From Brumimicrobium sp964585545 (GTDB taxonomy: Bacteria > Bacteroidota > Bacteroidia > Flavobacteriales_D > Crocinitomicaceae), in NCBI GenBank assembly GCA_964585545.1, contig CAZPDT010000010.1, forward strand, positions 1-64,000: DNA of 64,000 nucleotides, in the 5' to 3' direction. The translations under genes and the position numbers were made by a program. Below, in pieces: positions 17,391 through 27,689 of this stretch (within the stretch, counting starts at the first letter, position 1; every line of letters begins with the position of its first letter). The notes beneath the pieces were generated by a model. That model had not been told where the DNA came from, searched no databases, and saw nothing but the letters and a program-made list of their open reading frames with translations.

Positions 17391-19664
17391 ATGATAAGAA
17401 AACTTTTTATTGTTTTACTGGCACTTCCATTTATTGGATATAGTCAATTGGCGCCCAAACAAAAACAGCAAATAGATTCCAGCAAACAAGTATTGAAGAC
17501 AACCCAAAAGGACACAATAATTATAAAAGCTTGGCTGGACTGGGGAGAAAACATAAAATCGGCAAAACCCGACCTCCACTTGGAACTCAACCTAAGAGTT
17601 GACAGTCTGTGTTCAGAGAACATCAAACGGACTGAAGATGAATCGTTAAAGCTCTATTTTCAAAAATCTAAAATTCAGGCACTTAAACATATTGGGAAAG
17701 CATATAAAAATAGGGGTGAGTATGAAAACGCAATTGATTTTTATAACCAAATGTCAGAGGTCAGTTTAAAAATAGGAGATAAAAAAGGGGCAGCAGTAGC
17801 CACTTATGCTATTGCATATATTTATAAGATCCAAGACCAATATGACAAAGCAATTCTATTTTACAATAAGAGCATAAAATTTAGGAAAGCAATAAACGAT
17901 CAAAAAGGAACTGCAAATGCGCTCAACAATATTGGAGTAATTTATGATCTTCAGGGAAACTATGCTAAAGCCATGGTTTATTTTTCTAAAAGTTTAAAAA
18001 TTAGAGAAGAAATTAAAGCGAAAAAAGGGATTGCCAGTTCGCTTAACAATATTGGAATGGTTTATTTCCATCAAAGCAATTATGAAAAGGCAATTGAGTT
18101 TTACAGCAGAAGTTTAGCGTTAAAAGAAGAACTCGGTGATCAATTAGGACTAGGCAATTCACTCAATAATATTGGATCTATTTACAGCAAACAAAATATT
18201 TTCGATAAAGCCCATGAGTTTTACATCAAAAGTTTAAAAATTAGGGAGAAAATTACAGATAAAAAAGGCATTGCTCAATCGCTTAACAATATTGGCGTTG
18301 TTCTTAAAAATCAAGGAAAATACAATAAAGCCATGGCGTATTTCTCTAAAGGTTTAAAGATAAGTGAAGAAATTAAAGATCAATACGAAAAGTCGGTATC
18401 CCTTGTCAACATTGGAGAAATTTATGAATACAAAGGCCACTTAACCAAAGCTCTCGATTACAGTCGTCAATCCTTAGCCATTGCCCAAGATATTGGGGCA
18501 CCAACCCGTGTTAAAGACGCATCAAAAATTCTTTGGGAAGTCAATAAAAAGTTAGGCAACTCAGAAGCTGCCCTAAAAATGTATGAATTATTTGTTGCAA
18601 CACGAGACAGCATCAATAGTGAGGAGAATCAAAAAGCGGTTATTCGACAAGAATACAAATACCAATATGAAAAGCAAGCCGCAGCAGACAGCGTCAAAAA
18701 TGCAGAAGCACGAAAAGTAAAAGACGCACAATTAACCGCAGAGAAAGTAAAGAACAAGCAGCAAAAGCAACAAAATTACTTCTTATTTGTTGGTCTTGCC
18801 ATTGCCTTGCTCTTCGGAGGCTTTATCTTTAATCGTTTTCGCATTACCAACAAACAAAAAGGAATCATAGAAGAACAAAAAGAAAAGGTTGATACCGCCT
18901 ATGACCAACTTGAAACAAAAAACAAGGAAGTACTCGATAGTATCACTTATGCCAAACGGATTCAATCTGCTATGCTTCCCAAGCAGAAATCAATAACCGC
19001 TCTTTTGCCAAAATCATTTATTTTATACAAACCCAAAGACATTGTAGCAGGTGATTTTTACTGGTTGGAGCAAAAAGGAAATAAAACATTCTTCGCTGCT
19101 GCAGATTGCACAGGTCATGGTGTTCCGGGAGCCATGGTGAGTGTAGTTTGCAACAATGCTTTAAACAAAAGTATAAATCAGTACAAGTTAACGCTTCCTG
19201 GACAAATTTTAGATACGACACGTGAAATCATCATCCATGAATTTGAAAAATCCGAAGAGGAAGTAAAAGACGGTATGGACATTGCTTTGTGCGCATTAGA
19301 TGGCAATACGCTCCAGTATGCTGGAGCGTACAATCCACTTTGGATTGTGCGAAATGGAGTGGTTTTAGAAACCAAAGCCGATAAGCAACCTATCGGTCGG
19401 TTTGGACAACCAAAAGCCTTTACCACACATACCTTAACCCTCGAAAAAGGAGATACAATTTATATTTTCACTGATGGATATGTTGACCAATTTGGCGGCA
19501 AAAAAGGCAAAAAACTTAAAGCCAAAGTACTGAGAACAATCCTCCTATCCATTCAAAATCTTTCGATGAAAGAACAAAAAGAATACCTGGATGAGGCATT
19601 TGAAAACTGGCGAGGCAATCATGAGCAAATCGATGATGTTTGTATATTTGGAATACGTGTTTAA
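17391..19664 (+). CDS. TPR sensor with SpoIIE-type serine phosphatase, copy 1
   Basis: I start at 17391, where MIRKLFIVLLALPFIGYSQ is a clean signal peptide (757 residues); a GTG at 17331 would bury it. About seven TPR units (LNNIGxIYxxQGNYxKAxxYFxKSLKIxEE) fill residues 80-400 in the periplasm. A single transmembrane helix (YFLFVGLAIALLFGGFIF) and a coiled coil follow. The cytoplasmic PP2C/SpoIIE domain shows the metal-binding acidic motifs AGDFYW, ADCTGHGVPGA, FTDGYVDQ and IDDVC. It probably dephosphorylates an anti-sigma-factor antagonist-type protein in response to an envelope signal; the partner is not in the window. Its 3' half is repeated in the next gene. Confidence 0.9.
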   Translation: MIRKLFIVLLALPFIGYSQLAPKQKQQIDSSKQVLKTTQKDTIIIKAWLDWGENIKSAKPDLHLELNLRVDSLCSENIKRTEDESLKLYFQKSKIQALKHIGKAYKNRGEYENAIDFYNQMSEVSLKIGDKKGAAVATYAIAYIYKIQDQYDKAILFYNKSIKFRKAINDQKGTANALNNIGVIYDLQGNYAKAMVYFSKSLKIREEIKAKKGIASSLNNIGMVYFHQSNYEKAIEFYSRSLALKEELGDQLGLGNSLNNIGSIYSKQNIFDKAHEFYIKSLKIREKITDKKGIAQSLNNIGVVLKNQGKYNKAMAYFSKGLKISEEIKDQYEKSVSLVNIGEIYEYKGHLTKALDYSRQSLAIAQDIGAPTRVKDASKILWEVNKKLGNSEAALKMYELFVATRDSINSEENQKAVIRQEYKYQYEKQAAADSVKNAEARKVKDAQLTAEKVKNKQQKQQNYFLFVGLAIALLFGGFIFNRFRITNKQKGIIEEQKEKVDTAYDQLETKNKEVLDSITYAKRIQSAMLPKQKSITALLPKSFILYKPKDIVAGDFYWLEQKGNKTFFAAADCTGHGVPGAMVSVVCNNALNKSINQYKLTLPGQILDTTREIIIHEFEKSEEEVKDGMDIALCALDGNTLQYAGAYNPLWIVRNGVVLETKADKQPIGRFGQPKAFTTHTLTLEKGDTIYIFTDGYVDQFGGKKGKKLKAKVLRTILLSIQNLSMKEQKEYLDEAFENWRGNHEQIDDVCIFGIRV
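18568..19664 (+). repeat. 1.1 kb direct repeat, copy 1
   Basis: This block reappears at 20954-22050, offset 2386 bases. Where I compared lines directly I found no mismatch, the encoded proteins are identical, and translations in the other frames are identical too, which implies DNA-level identity. It covers the last part of the TPR region, the membrane helix, coiled coil and phosphatase domain and ends exactly at the stop codon. Confidence 0.95.
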
Positions 19665-19836
19665 CCCGAACTATTACAATAACAAAACATTATCTTTTAT
19701 CATCGAGATCTATTAAAATCAAAATAATATGTAAATTCGTACCGCCTTTATGAGCCCAAAAAGTATGAATGCAGCTTGCGAATTCAACACTATGCATTGA
19801 GTTTGCCGTACTGAAGTTAATCGTTCTAAATAGCAG

Positions 19837-22050
19837 ATGGTCGGAAAAACAACAATATTTAAATTGATTCTTTTGAGTGTATTTTTTAAAAAAATTAGAC
19901 GACTGCATCTGATTTATATATTGTTGGCACTACCGTTCATTGGATATGGTCAACTAACACCAAAACAACAACACCAAATTGATTCAGTTCAACAGGTTAT
20001 TAAGACCGCAACTCACGACTCTACTATAGTGAAGTCATTAACTTATTGGGAAGGTAGAATTATCAATATAGATGATAAACTCTTTCTGAAACTCAACAAA
20101 AAGATTGATAGCCTTTGTACGCTTCACCTAAACAAAAATTTAGACAAAAAGTCTAAAATCTTTTTTAAAACTTATCTGGCTATAAGATACAACAATGCTG
20201 GACGTCACTACTTTTACAAGAGTGATTATGATCTAGCCCTTAAAAATTTTTTAAAAGGATTGGAAGTTTATAAAGAAATTGGCGACGCGCAAGGTGAAAT
20301 TATTTGCTTAAATAATATTGGATTGATTTACCTAAATCAAGGCAATTACCCAAAGGCTGTCGAATATTTCTCTCAAAGTGTGAAGAAGGGTAAAGCTAAG
20401 GGGTACAAAGAAAACGTATCAAAGACATTGAATAATATTGGGTTGATTCATTATCAATTAGCAAACTACCCTCTTGCGATTGAATTTTTTAGTAAAAGTG
20501 CAAAGATTAAAGAAGAAATAGGCGATAAAATAGGGTTGTCCAATACCTTCAATAATATTGGTTTGATATATGGAGATAAGGGAGAAAATAAAAAAGCACT
20601 TGAATACTATAATAAAAGTTTAAAAATTAAAGAAAGCATCAATGATAAAAGAGGAATGGCAGGAAACCTCAGCAATATTGGCTGGATTTATATCAATACT
20701 GATGATTATGATCATGCACTTGATTATTTTTTAAAGAGTCTTAAAGTTTATGAAGAGTTAAAGGAAAAAAAAGGGCTTGCCAATGTCTATTATAGCATAG
20801 GGACAGTTTATAATCATCAAAAAAATTACAATAAAACAATCGAGTATACTATTCGTTCCTTAGATCTTGCCCAAGAAATAGGTGCTCCTCAAAACATCGA
20901 AGATGCGTCACAAGCATTATGGGAGGCGTATAAAGCAAAAGGAGAATTTGCCTCTGCCCTAAAAATGTATGAATTATTTGTTGCAACACGAGACAGCATC
21001 AATAGTGAGGAGAATCAAAAAGCGGTTATTCGACAAGAATACAAATACCAATATGAAAAGCAAGCCGCAGCAGACAGCGTCAAAAATGCAGAAGCACGAA
21101 AAGTAAAAGACGCACAATTAACCGCAGAGAAAGTAAAGAACAAGCAGCAAAAGCAACAAAATTACTTCTTATTTGTTGGTCTTGCCATTGCCTTGCTCTT
21201 CGGAGGCTTTATCTTTAATCGTTTTCGCATTACCAACAAACAAAAAGGAATCATAGAAGAACAAAAAGAAAAGGTTGATACCGCCTATGACCAACTTGAA
21301 ACAAAAAACAAGGAAGTACTCGATAGTATCACTTATGCCAAACGGATTCAATCTGCTATGCTTCCCAAGCAGAAATCAATAACCGCTCTTTTGCCAAAAT
21401 CATTTATTTTATACAAACCCAAAGACATTGTAGCAGGTGATTTTTACTGGTTGGAGCAAAAAGGAAATAAAACATTCTTCGCTGCTGCAGATTGCACAGG
21501 TCATGGTGTTCCGGGAGCCATGGTGAGTGTAGTTTGCAACAATGCTTTAAACAAAAGTATAAATCAGTACAAGTTAACGCTTCCTGGACAAATTTTAGAT
21601 ACGACACGTGAAATCATCATCCATGAATTTGAAAAATCCGAAGAGGAAGTAAAAGACGGTATGGACATTGCTTTGTGCGCATTAGATGGCAATACGCTCC
21701 AGTATGCTGGAGCGTACAATCCACTTTGGATTGTGCGAAATGGAGTGGTTTTAGAAACCAAAGCCGATAAGCAACCTATCGGTCGGTTTGGACAACCAAA
21801 AGCCTTTACCACACATACCTTAACCCTCGAAAAAGGAGATACAATTTATATTTTCACTGATGGATATGTTGACCAATTTGGCGGCAAAAAAGGCAAAAAA
21901 CTTAAAGCCAAAGTACTGAGAACAATCCTCCTATCCATTCAAAATCTTTCGATGAAAGAACAAAAAGAATACCTGGATGAGGCATTTGAAAACTGGCGAG
22001 GCAATCATGAGCAAATCGATGATGTTTGTATATTTGGAATACGTGTTTAA
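19837..22050 (+). CDS. TPR sensor with SpoIIE-type serine phosphatase, copy 2
   Basis: The 737-residue paralogue has the same architecture as its upstream neighbour: signal segment (LIYILLALPFIGYGQ), TPR array (LNNIGLIYLNQGNYPKAVEYF), one membrane helix, coiled coil and PP2C/SpoIIE domain with all acidic motifs. The sensor half is clearly diverged from copy 1, whereas the last 365 residues are identical. The start is uncertain: the position matching the ATG of copy 1 is no longer a start codon, so translation uses the ATG at 19837, giving a longer basic n-region, or a rare start inside it. The two probably feed the same output from different periplasmic signals. Confidence 0.88.
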   Translation: MVGKTTIFKLILLSVFFKKIRRLHLIYILLALPFIGYGQLTPKQQHQIDSVQQVIKTATHDSTIVKSLTYWEGRIINIDDKLFLKLNKKIDSLCTLHLNKNLDKKSKIFFKTYLAIRYNNAGRHYFYKSDYDLALKNFLKGLEVYKEIGDAQGEIICLNNIGLIYLNQGNYPKAVEYFSQSVKKGKAKGYKENVSKTLNNIGLIHYQLANYPLAIEFFSKSAKIKEEIGDKIGLSNTFNNIGLIYGDKGENKKALEYYNKSLKIKESINDKRGMAGNLSNIGWIYINTDDYDHALDYFLKSLKVYEELKEKKGLANVYYSIGTVYNHQKNYNKTIEYTIRSLDLAQEIGAPQNIEDASQALWEAYKAKGEFASALKMYELFVATRDSINSEENQKAVIRQEYKYQYEKQAAADSVKNAEARKVKDAQLTAEKVKNKQQKQQNYFLFVGLAIALLFGGFIFNRFRITNKQKGIIEEQKEKVDTAYDQLETKNKEVLDSITYAKRIQSAMLPKQKSITALLPKSFILYKPKDIVAGDFYWLEQKGNKTFFAAADCTGHGVPGAMVSVVCNNALNKSINQYKLTLPGQILDTTREIIIHEFEKSEEEVKDGMDIALCALDGNTLQYAGAYNPLWIVRNGVVLETKADKQPIGRFGQPKAFTTHTLTLEKGDTIYIFTDGYVDQFGGKKGKKLKAKVLRTILLSIQNLSMKEQKEYLDEAFENWRGNHEQIDDVCIFGIRV
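20954..22050 (+). repeat. 1.1 kb direct repeat, copy 2
   Basis: Second copy of the block at 18568-19664. The match starts inside the sensor coding region and stops at the termination codon; the sequences after the two stops (CCCGAACTATT versus AAAATAATCAG) are unrelated. Confidence 0.95.
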
Positions 22051-22069
22051 AAAATAATCAGCAGGGGAT

Positions 22070-23509
22070 ATGTCCAATTATATAATCGCACTGTATTTAT
22101 TTGTTCTTCTTATCATAAGCATAAGGATTATTATCAATACCACTACACCAAGTAAAGGCATTGCTTATCTCCTATTGATTTTCACTTTTCCCATTGGAGG
22201 CATTATCATTTATCTAAGTGTTGGATTAAACTACAGGAAAAGAAAGCTTTATAAAAAGAAAATTGATATTGACCAGAAGATTTCTCCTCAATTAGAAGAA
22301 AGAAGAAAATCCTATTCAGAAGATGTTTTGTTGCGAAACAAAGACAAACTGGATACTTTTTATCCCTTAATTAACTTGTTGGGAAGGAAGAGACTAATTT
22401 CCGACAACAATTCAGTTCAATTGTTATTTAATGGTGAAAATAAATTCCCTGAAATAATCAAATCCTTAAAAGCAGCTAAACACCACATCCATATTGAATA
22501 TTACATCTATGAAAATGATTTTATCGGCAACAAAATTGCAAAAATTTTAATTGCTAAAGTAAAAGAAGGTGTTGAAGTACGTTTTATTTATGATGATTAT
22601 GGCAGTAAAGGCATTCGTTCCAACATCGCCAAACAGCTTAGAAGTGAAGGTGTAGAGGCTTATCCGTTTTATGCAATAAACTTCGTTCAGTTGGCCAACA
22701 GAATCAACTACCGCAACCACAGAAAAATTATAGTAATTGACGGAACTGTAGGCTATGTTGGGGGCATTAACATATCTGATAAATACATCAATTCTTCAAA
22801 AAATAAACTGTTTTGGCGAGACACCCATTTAAAAATCACAGGAGATACTGTACTCGCTTTACAATTGACCTTTCTAATGGATTGGAATTTTTGCGCCAAG
22901 GACAATATTGGTTTTACACACGCCTATTTCCCAATCAAAAGACAGCAAAAGAAATATGGGGATCAATTGGTTCAAATTGTCACAAGTGGTCCAGATTCTG
23001 ATTATCAGAACATCCTGTATTCACTCATTCAAACCATTCTTTTAGCAAAGAAAGAGCTGTTGATTACAACACCTTATTTTATCCCTTCTAACTCTTTTAT
23101 GAATGCCATTAAAATTGCTTCTTTAAGTGGAGTTGATGTAAAACTTCTTATTCCAGGTGTTTCCGATTCGAATATTGTGAATATGACCTCACAGTCTTTT
23201 TATCAAGAATTACTCGAAGCAGGTGTGAAAATATTCCGTTACAATAAAGGTTTTGTTCATGCAAAAACCTTAGTATGTGACGAATTGGTCTCTATAGTAG
23301 GAACTGCAAATTTAGACAACCGAAGTTTTGACCTTAACTTTGAAGTAAATGCTGTGGTCTATGATAAAAATATAGCTGCACAATTGTCCCAACAGTTCTA
23401 CCTTGATTTGGCATCTTCTGAAGAAATTCTTTTAGACGAATGGAAAAATAGAGCTTGGTACAAGAAGTTCATAGAGAAGATTCTACATCTATTTTCTGCA
23501 TTAATGTAA
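22070..23509 (+). CDS. cls: cardiolipin synthase
   Basis: A 479-residue phospholipase D-family enzyme with two N-terminal membrane helices (about 3-23 and 35-52) and two HKD sites. The first is NHRKIIVIDGTVGYVGG at about 216-232, and the second HAKTLVCDELVSIVGTANLDN near 402. It joins two phosphatidylglycerol molecules into cardiolipin in the inner membrane. Length and architecture are typical of the ClsA group. It lies 20 bases after the second phosphatase gene and may share its transcript. Confidence 0.92.
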   Translation: MSNYIIALYLFVLLIISIRIIINTTTPSKGIAYLLLIFTFPIGGIIIYLSVGLNYRKRKLYKKKIDIDQKISPQLEERRKSYSEDVLLRNKDKLDTFYPLINLLGRKRLISDNNSVQLLFNGENKFPEIIKSLKAAKHHIHIEYYIYENDFIGNKIAKILIAKVKEGVEVRFIYDDYGSKGIRSNIAKQLRSEGVEAYPFYAINFVQLANRINYRNHRKIIVIDGTVGYVGGINISDKYINSSKNKLFWRDTHLKITGDTVLALQLTFLMDWNFCAKDNIGFTHAYFPIKRQQKKYGDQLVQIVTSGPDSDYQNILYSLIQTILLAKKELLITTPYFIPSNSFMNAIKIASLSGVDVKLLIPGVSDSNIVNMTSQSFYQELLEAGVKIFRYNKGFVHAKTLVCDELVSIVGTANLDNRSFDLNFEVNAVVYDKNIAAQLSQQFYLDLASSEEILLDEWKNRAWYKKFIEKILHLFSALM

Positions 23510-23566
23510 GTGTCAAAAGAAACAAAAATCAATTAAACTTTACTCCATTCATTTTGTTTTGAGCCA

Positions 23567-23592
23567 AAAAAAACAAAAAAATTGTTTTTTTA
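23567..23592 (+). terminator. weak A/T-rich terminator after cardiolipin synthase
   Basis: A-rich arm ending in ACAA pairs with TTGTTTTTTT across a short A loop; the T run follows the stem. The stem has only one G-C pair, so strength is doubtful, but the position just after the coding sequence fits. Confidence 0.35.
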
Positions 23593-23728
23593 TCTTTATT
23601 TAAAAAAAGGATCTATTTATCCTCTTAATTAACAAAATTAAATTTATTTTAACGCACGTATTTATTAAACCTAATGTGTCATAGGAGATAGACACAAAAC
23701 TACTTATCGAGAAACAAATACATCAATT

Positions 23729-25723
23729 ATGAAAAAACTCTTATTAGGTACTCTAGTACTACTGCTCAGCATAATAAGTTATGCCCAAAAACCGAAAAAA
23801 GACACACAATTCGGAGAAGTTTGTAAATAAAGTTCAATTTTCAATGGTCCCAGAGTTGATTGGCAAATGGTTGCCCGATGATGAGGCCTTACAATATATT
23901 GTTAAAAATAGTGATAAAAAACTAGGCGAACTGAGAGCAGAGAACAAAAAAAATGAAGAAACTATTAAAGAGCAAGTAGGTGAATTTATGGACAAAGGAC
24001 TTGCCTTTATTATAGATAAATCAGAGGTAAAAGTAAAACAAGAAAGTCCTTTCAAAATAGCAGATATTGTATTGTATTGTCATGCTAAGGAAAATGAATT
24101 TACGATTACCCTTACTAATTGTGTACAGACCAATAGAATCTGGCACCTCGGCGATGCATTTGTGCCTGAAGGCAGTGGTTTTGAAAGTGCAGTAGCCGCC
24201 AAAGAGAACAAAAAACCAGGTAAGTTTGGTCAAATGTTGGTGAAAGCTGGTGAGTTGCAAGAAGAAGCAGAGAAAAAAACAAAAAAGAAAAAGCTTATGC
24301 TGATTCCCTTAGGGCGCTGAGACCAGGATACGAAACTCAAAATCCTATTTATTATAATCGTCAGTTAAAAGATTTACCGCTGCCAGGATACTATATTAAA
24401 AAGAATGGAGAAAAAGTTGAAGCAATAATTGCATATACACAACCCCAGTTTTTAATAGGCCTTGCAAATAGTTTATTTATATGTAAAGAGGCAACCGGTA
24501 AGAAGGTTGATTTCTTGAATCTTAATTTAGAGGAAAACTTTAAAGAATTCGTGAAATATGAAGATATAAAAGCATTTTACGTTGCCGATCAGTTATACGC
24601 TCGAAACGAAGATGGTCACTTTACCACCATAATATCTGAGGGAGCGATTCATACCTATACAGATCTAATCTTAAAAGATAAAGAAGCTCAATTATTTGTG
24701 CCATACCCAATTACTCGAAAGGTAAACGGCAGAAAATATGGAACCTATGGAAAGAGAATTACAGAAGCGCAATTACTGAGTTTAATGGCAGATGCTCCAA
24801 AAATTATAGAAGGCTATAAAGCGGGTGAATATACTTTGGAAGAAGCCGAAATCAAATACAATATTTGGTATGAAGAAAACAATCCTGGCGTAGTAAAGTA
24901 TATTTTTGGAAAAGATTATGGCGTAAAAGTGAAAGCTAAACCCGCTGCTAAATCAGAAGAAGCAACTGCTTATGAAAAAGAAACAATTGCTAAATACAAT
25001 GAAGCGCATATAGTACCTAAACATGATTATTTTGCTGGAAGACCTCTAGACCCTAGTGATGCTATCGCTTCTGCAAAACCAGAAGTTCGTGTGAAGAAGG
25101 AATCATTTTTAGATCGCCTTAATCGAATTAAATCAGACGGAAACAATGTGGGTGTCTTGGTAAGATGCAACAATCTATATGTTAATCCTGGAAAAATCGG
25201 AGGTGAGAATAAGGTAAAAATTGTTGGCTCATACGCACCTTTAGTTGGAACAGAAAAGATTGCTCAAAATGTTGCTGAAGAACTTAAAAATGGCTTTGGA
25301 GTGGATGTTTTTGAAGTTGTAGATTACAGCTTAATCCCTATTAAAGATGGACAGAATGGAAAGATGGACAATTGGTGGTCAACCAAGTATAAAATGATTG
25401 TGATTTATGACATAACACCTGCATACGCAGCTTTTTGGAACAGTTCACAAGAATTTATAGCCTATATGGCTGTAAATAGTCAAGTACTCGTTATGGCAGC
25501 TGAAGATAAACAACAAGAAAAGTTAAAATATGTAACCCCTTTGCCTTCCGAGTGGGGCAATTATAAATCTGAAACATACAAAGGACCATCTACTACTGAT
25601 TTTGATATCATTCAAGAGTTAAGAGAAGTAATCGATCCTCCTTCAGATGATATCGTAATTGAGGCCATGATAAAAAGTCAAAAAGAACCTTTAGACAAGT
25701 TTATCAGGAAGCGATTGAAATAG
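23729..25723 (+). pseudogene. secreted protein gene interrupted by two frame changes
   Basis: Three consecutive frames form one product of about 665 residues. Frame A (23729-23830) is a signal peptide (MKKLLLGTLVLLLSIISYAQ) and stops after 33 residues. Frame B (to 24320) continues from the A tract near 23797 (KPKKTHNSEKFVNKVQ). Frame C is open from before 24299 (AYADSLRALRPGYETQN) to 25723. A to B is explained by one extra A in a six-A run. B to C requires a -1 shift at an A-rich tract that contains A AAA AAG in the correct phase. No known domain is recognised; a late region has a Rossmann-like alternation (KYKMIVIYDI). Decay, sequencing error or recoding are possible. Confidence 0.75.
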
Positions 25724-25778
25724 ATTTATTGTATATTGGCTGCCATGCAAAAATTCAAAATTGTAGACACCAAATAAT

Positions 25779-26354
25779 ATGCAAGAAACATATATCAAAG
25801 ACGAAACCTTTAGTATAAACGATTGTCATCAGAGCACCATCAAAAAAGGAGAATATGAAAACTGTATTTTTAATGGTTGTGATTTTTCCAATATTCCGCT
25901 TTCAGAAATAAAGTTTATTGATTGTGAGTTTAATGGTTGCAACCTCAGTATAGCAATTTTAAATGGAACAGCCTTCCAAAATGTAACGTTCATTGATTGT
26001 AAAATGTTGGGACTGCAGTTTAATGCCTGCAATGGATTTGGGTTTTCTGTTTCCTTTGAAGGGTGTCAAATGAACCATTCTTCATTTTTTAAAGTTCAAC
26101 TGAAAAAAACAAAATTTAAAGATTGTCAATTGGAAGAAGTTGATTTTTCTGAAGCAGACTTATCCCAAGCAGAATTTGAGAATTGCAATCTCTTCCAATC
26201 CGTTTTTAATCATACCCTACTTGAAAAAACAGATTTTAGAACTGCGTATAACTTTACAATTGACCCAGAGGAAAATAAAATCAAAAAAGCCAAGTTTTCA
26301 CTGCAAGGAGCCCCTGGATTGTTGAGGAAATACAATATTGATATTGAACTTTAA
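25779..26354 (+). CDS. pentapeptide-repeat protein
   Basis: A 191-residue cytoplasmic protein without signal peptide, built of pentapeptide repeats A/C-x-F/L-x-x (CIFNGCDFSNI, CEFNGCNLSIA, TKFKDCQLEEVDFSEADLSQAEFENCNLF). Such repeats fold into a square right-handed beta helix. Two halves flanking a bulge and a C-terminal tail (LLRKYNIDIEL) resemble the Qnr/McbG group that mimics DNA and protects gyrase; this is inference from shape and length only. It has its own short upstream region and no obvious partner gene. Confidence 0.85.
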   Translation: MQETYIKDETFSINDCHQSTIKKGEYENCIFNGCDFSNIPLSEIKFIDCEFNGCNLSIAILNGTAFQNVTFIDCKMLGLQFNACNGFGFSVSFEGCQMNHSSFFKVQLKKTKFKDCQLEEVDFSEADLSQAEFENCNLFQSVFNHTLLEKTDFRTAYNFTIDPEENKIKKAKFSLQGAPGLLRKYNIDIEL

Positions 26355-26415
26355 CCTGCATTGTTAAGTTCAGTACAAGCTGTATCTTAGAATAGGGGTT
26401 AATTTTTTCTTTCTC

Positions 26416-26445
26416 TTGAATTCCTTGCCTGAATGTTTACCTTTG
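26416..26445 (+). promoter_or_regulatory. promoter of the oxidoreductase gene
   Basis: TTG (26416-26418), 19 bases, TACCTTTG (26438-26445): a good match to TTG-N17-23-TAnnTTTG, about 38 bases before the ATG at 26483. Confidence 0.65.
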
Positions 26446-26482
26446 AAAGAATAAATTGTATCAAGATTTTTAAAATTACAAT

Positions 26483-27409
26483 ATGAAAGCCTTTGTTAGA
26501 ACAAATAAAGACAGTTTGGAAGTAAAACTAAAAGAAGTTAATTTACCAGAGTTACAACCCGATGAAGCTTTAATAAAAGTGGGAGCCTTTGGCGTGGGGA
26601 TTCATGATAGATATTACATCCCTCAAGACGTTAACTTTCCTTATATTATTGGGTCCGAAGGTGCTGGAACAATCACTGAATTAGGGATTAAAGCGGACAA
26701 CTTTAAACAAGGCGACCGTGTTATTTTTACCACTATTTTTCAACCTCAAGGAGGATGCTGGGCAGAATATACAACAACAAAGGAAGCTGCATTGATTCCA
26801 CTTCCCGATAGTTTAACACTTGCTCAAGGTGCCACAATTCCAATTGCTGGAAAAACTGCATTAGAATGCATACGTGCCTTAAACCTTAAAAAAGGCGACA
26901 GTCTTTTTATTGCTGGATCATCTGGAGCTATAGGAACTTTGGTTATTCAGTTGGCCGCAAAAGAAGGAATACGTGTTGCTGCATCAGCCTCAGAGAAGAA
27001 CCAAGATTATATGCAATCTCTCGGGGCTGAGAAAACAGTTGACTACAATAATCCTGAATGGAAAGAGCAGATTATAAAATGGTCTGATGGCGGAGTAACT
27101 GCTGCTTTGGCAATTCAACCAGGGACGGGGAAAGACAGTATAAAAACAGTTCAACCTGGGGGGAAGCTCATCACAGTTTCTGGAGACAATGATCAAATTC
27201 AAAAAGAGCGAGGGATTGTCCCAGAACAAATGGAACACAGTTATAAAACCCAACAAAAAGTAATTGATTTAATTGATGCCATTTCAAACGGTGAAATAAA
27301 AATTGTTATTGAAAAAGAATATCCTTTTGAACAAGCCATAGAAGCACTTAAAAAAACAGAAACACGCCATGCAAAAGGAAAATTAATTGTTAAGGGACAC
27401 GGTCAATAG
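26483..27409 (+). CDS. NAD(P)H-dependent quinone oxidoreductase-like MDR protein
   Basis: The 308-residue protein has the medium-chain dehydrogenase/reductase layout: N-terminal GroES-like domain (LPELQPDEALIKVGAFGVGIHD, GSEGAGTI), then a nucleotide-binding fold with AGSSGAIGTLVIQLA at about 153-167. The zinc-binding cysteines of alcohol dehydrogenases are missing, which places it with the zinc-free quinone oxidoreductase/enoyl reductase group. It probably reduces a quinone or enone with NADPH in the cytoplasm. It is monocistronic by spacing and has its own promoter. Confidence 0.85.
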   Translation: MKAFVRTNKDSLEVKLKEVNLPELQPDEALIKVGAFGVGIHDRYYIPQDVNFPYIIGSEGAGTITELGIKADNFKQGDRVIFTTIFQPQGGCWAEYTTTKEAALIPLPDSLTLAQGATIPIAGKTALECIRALNLKKGDSLFIAGSSGAIGTLVIQLAAKEGIRVAASASEKNQDYMQSLGAEKTVDYNNPEWKEQIIKWSDGGVTAALAIQPGTGKDSIKTVQPGGKLITVSGDNDQIQKERGIVPEQMEHSYKTQQKVIDLIDAISNGEIKIVIEKEYPFEQAIEALKKTETRHAKGKLIVKGHGQ

Positions 27410-27689
27410 AATTGATCAATTGTTCAGGTTAAATTTCTTTATTTTTTTAGTTGGTTGATTATATTTTAATTTTTATATTTAATGTTTGGTTGAAAGACAA
27501 ATGTTTATAAGAAATACTATGACTGAATAAATAGACCCATAAAAATCAATCTGAATATTGTTGCGTTTCTAGATAAAAACTGTTTACTATATTCAATTTT
27601 CAAATGCACACGGGGTTTAGTCTGTGACAATAAAATAAAAATAAGGTGAAGCTGAAAACTTGGTAGAGTAGGTACAAATTAAAAAAGTT

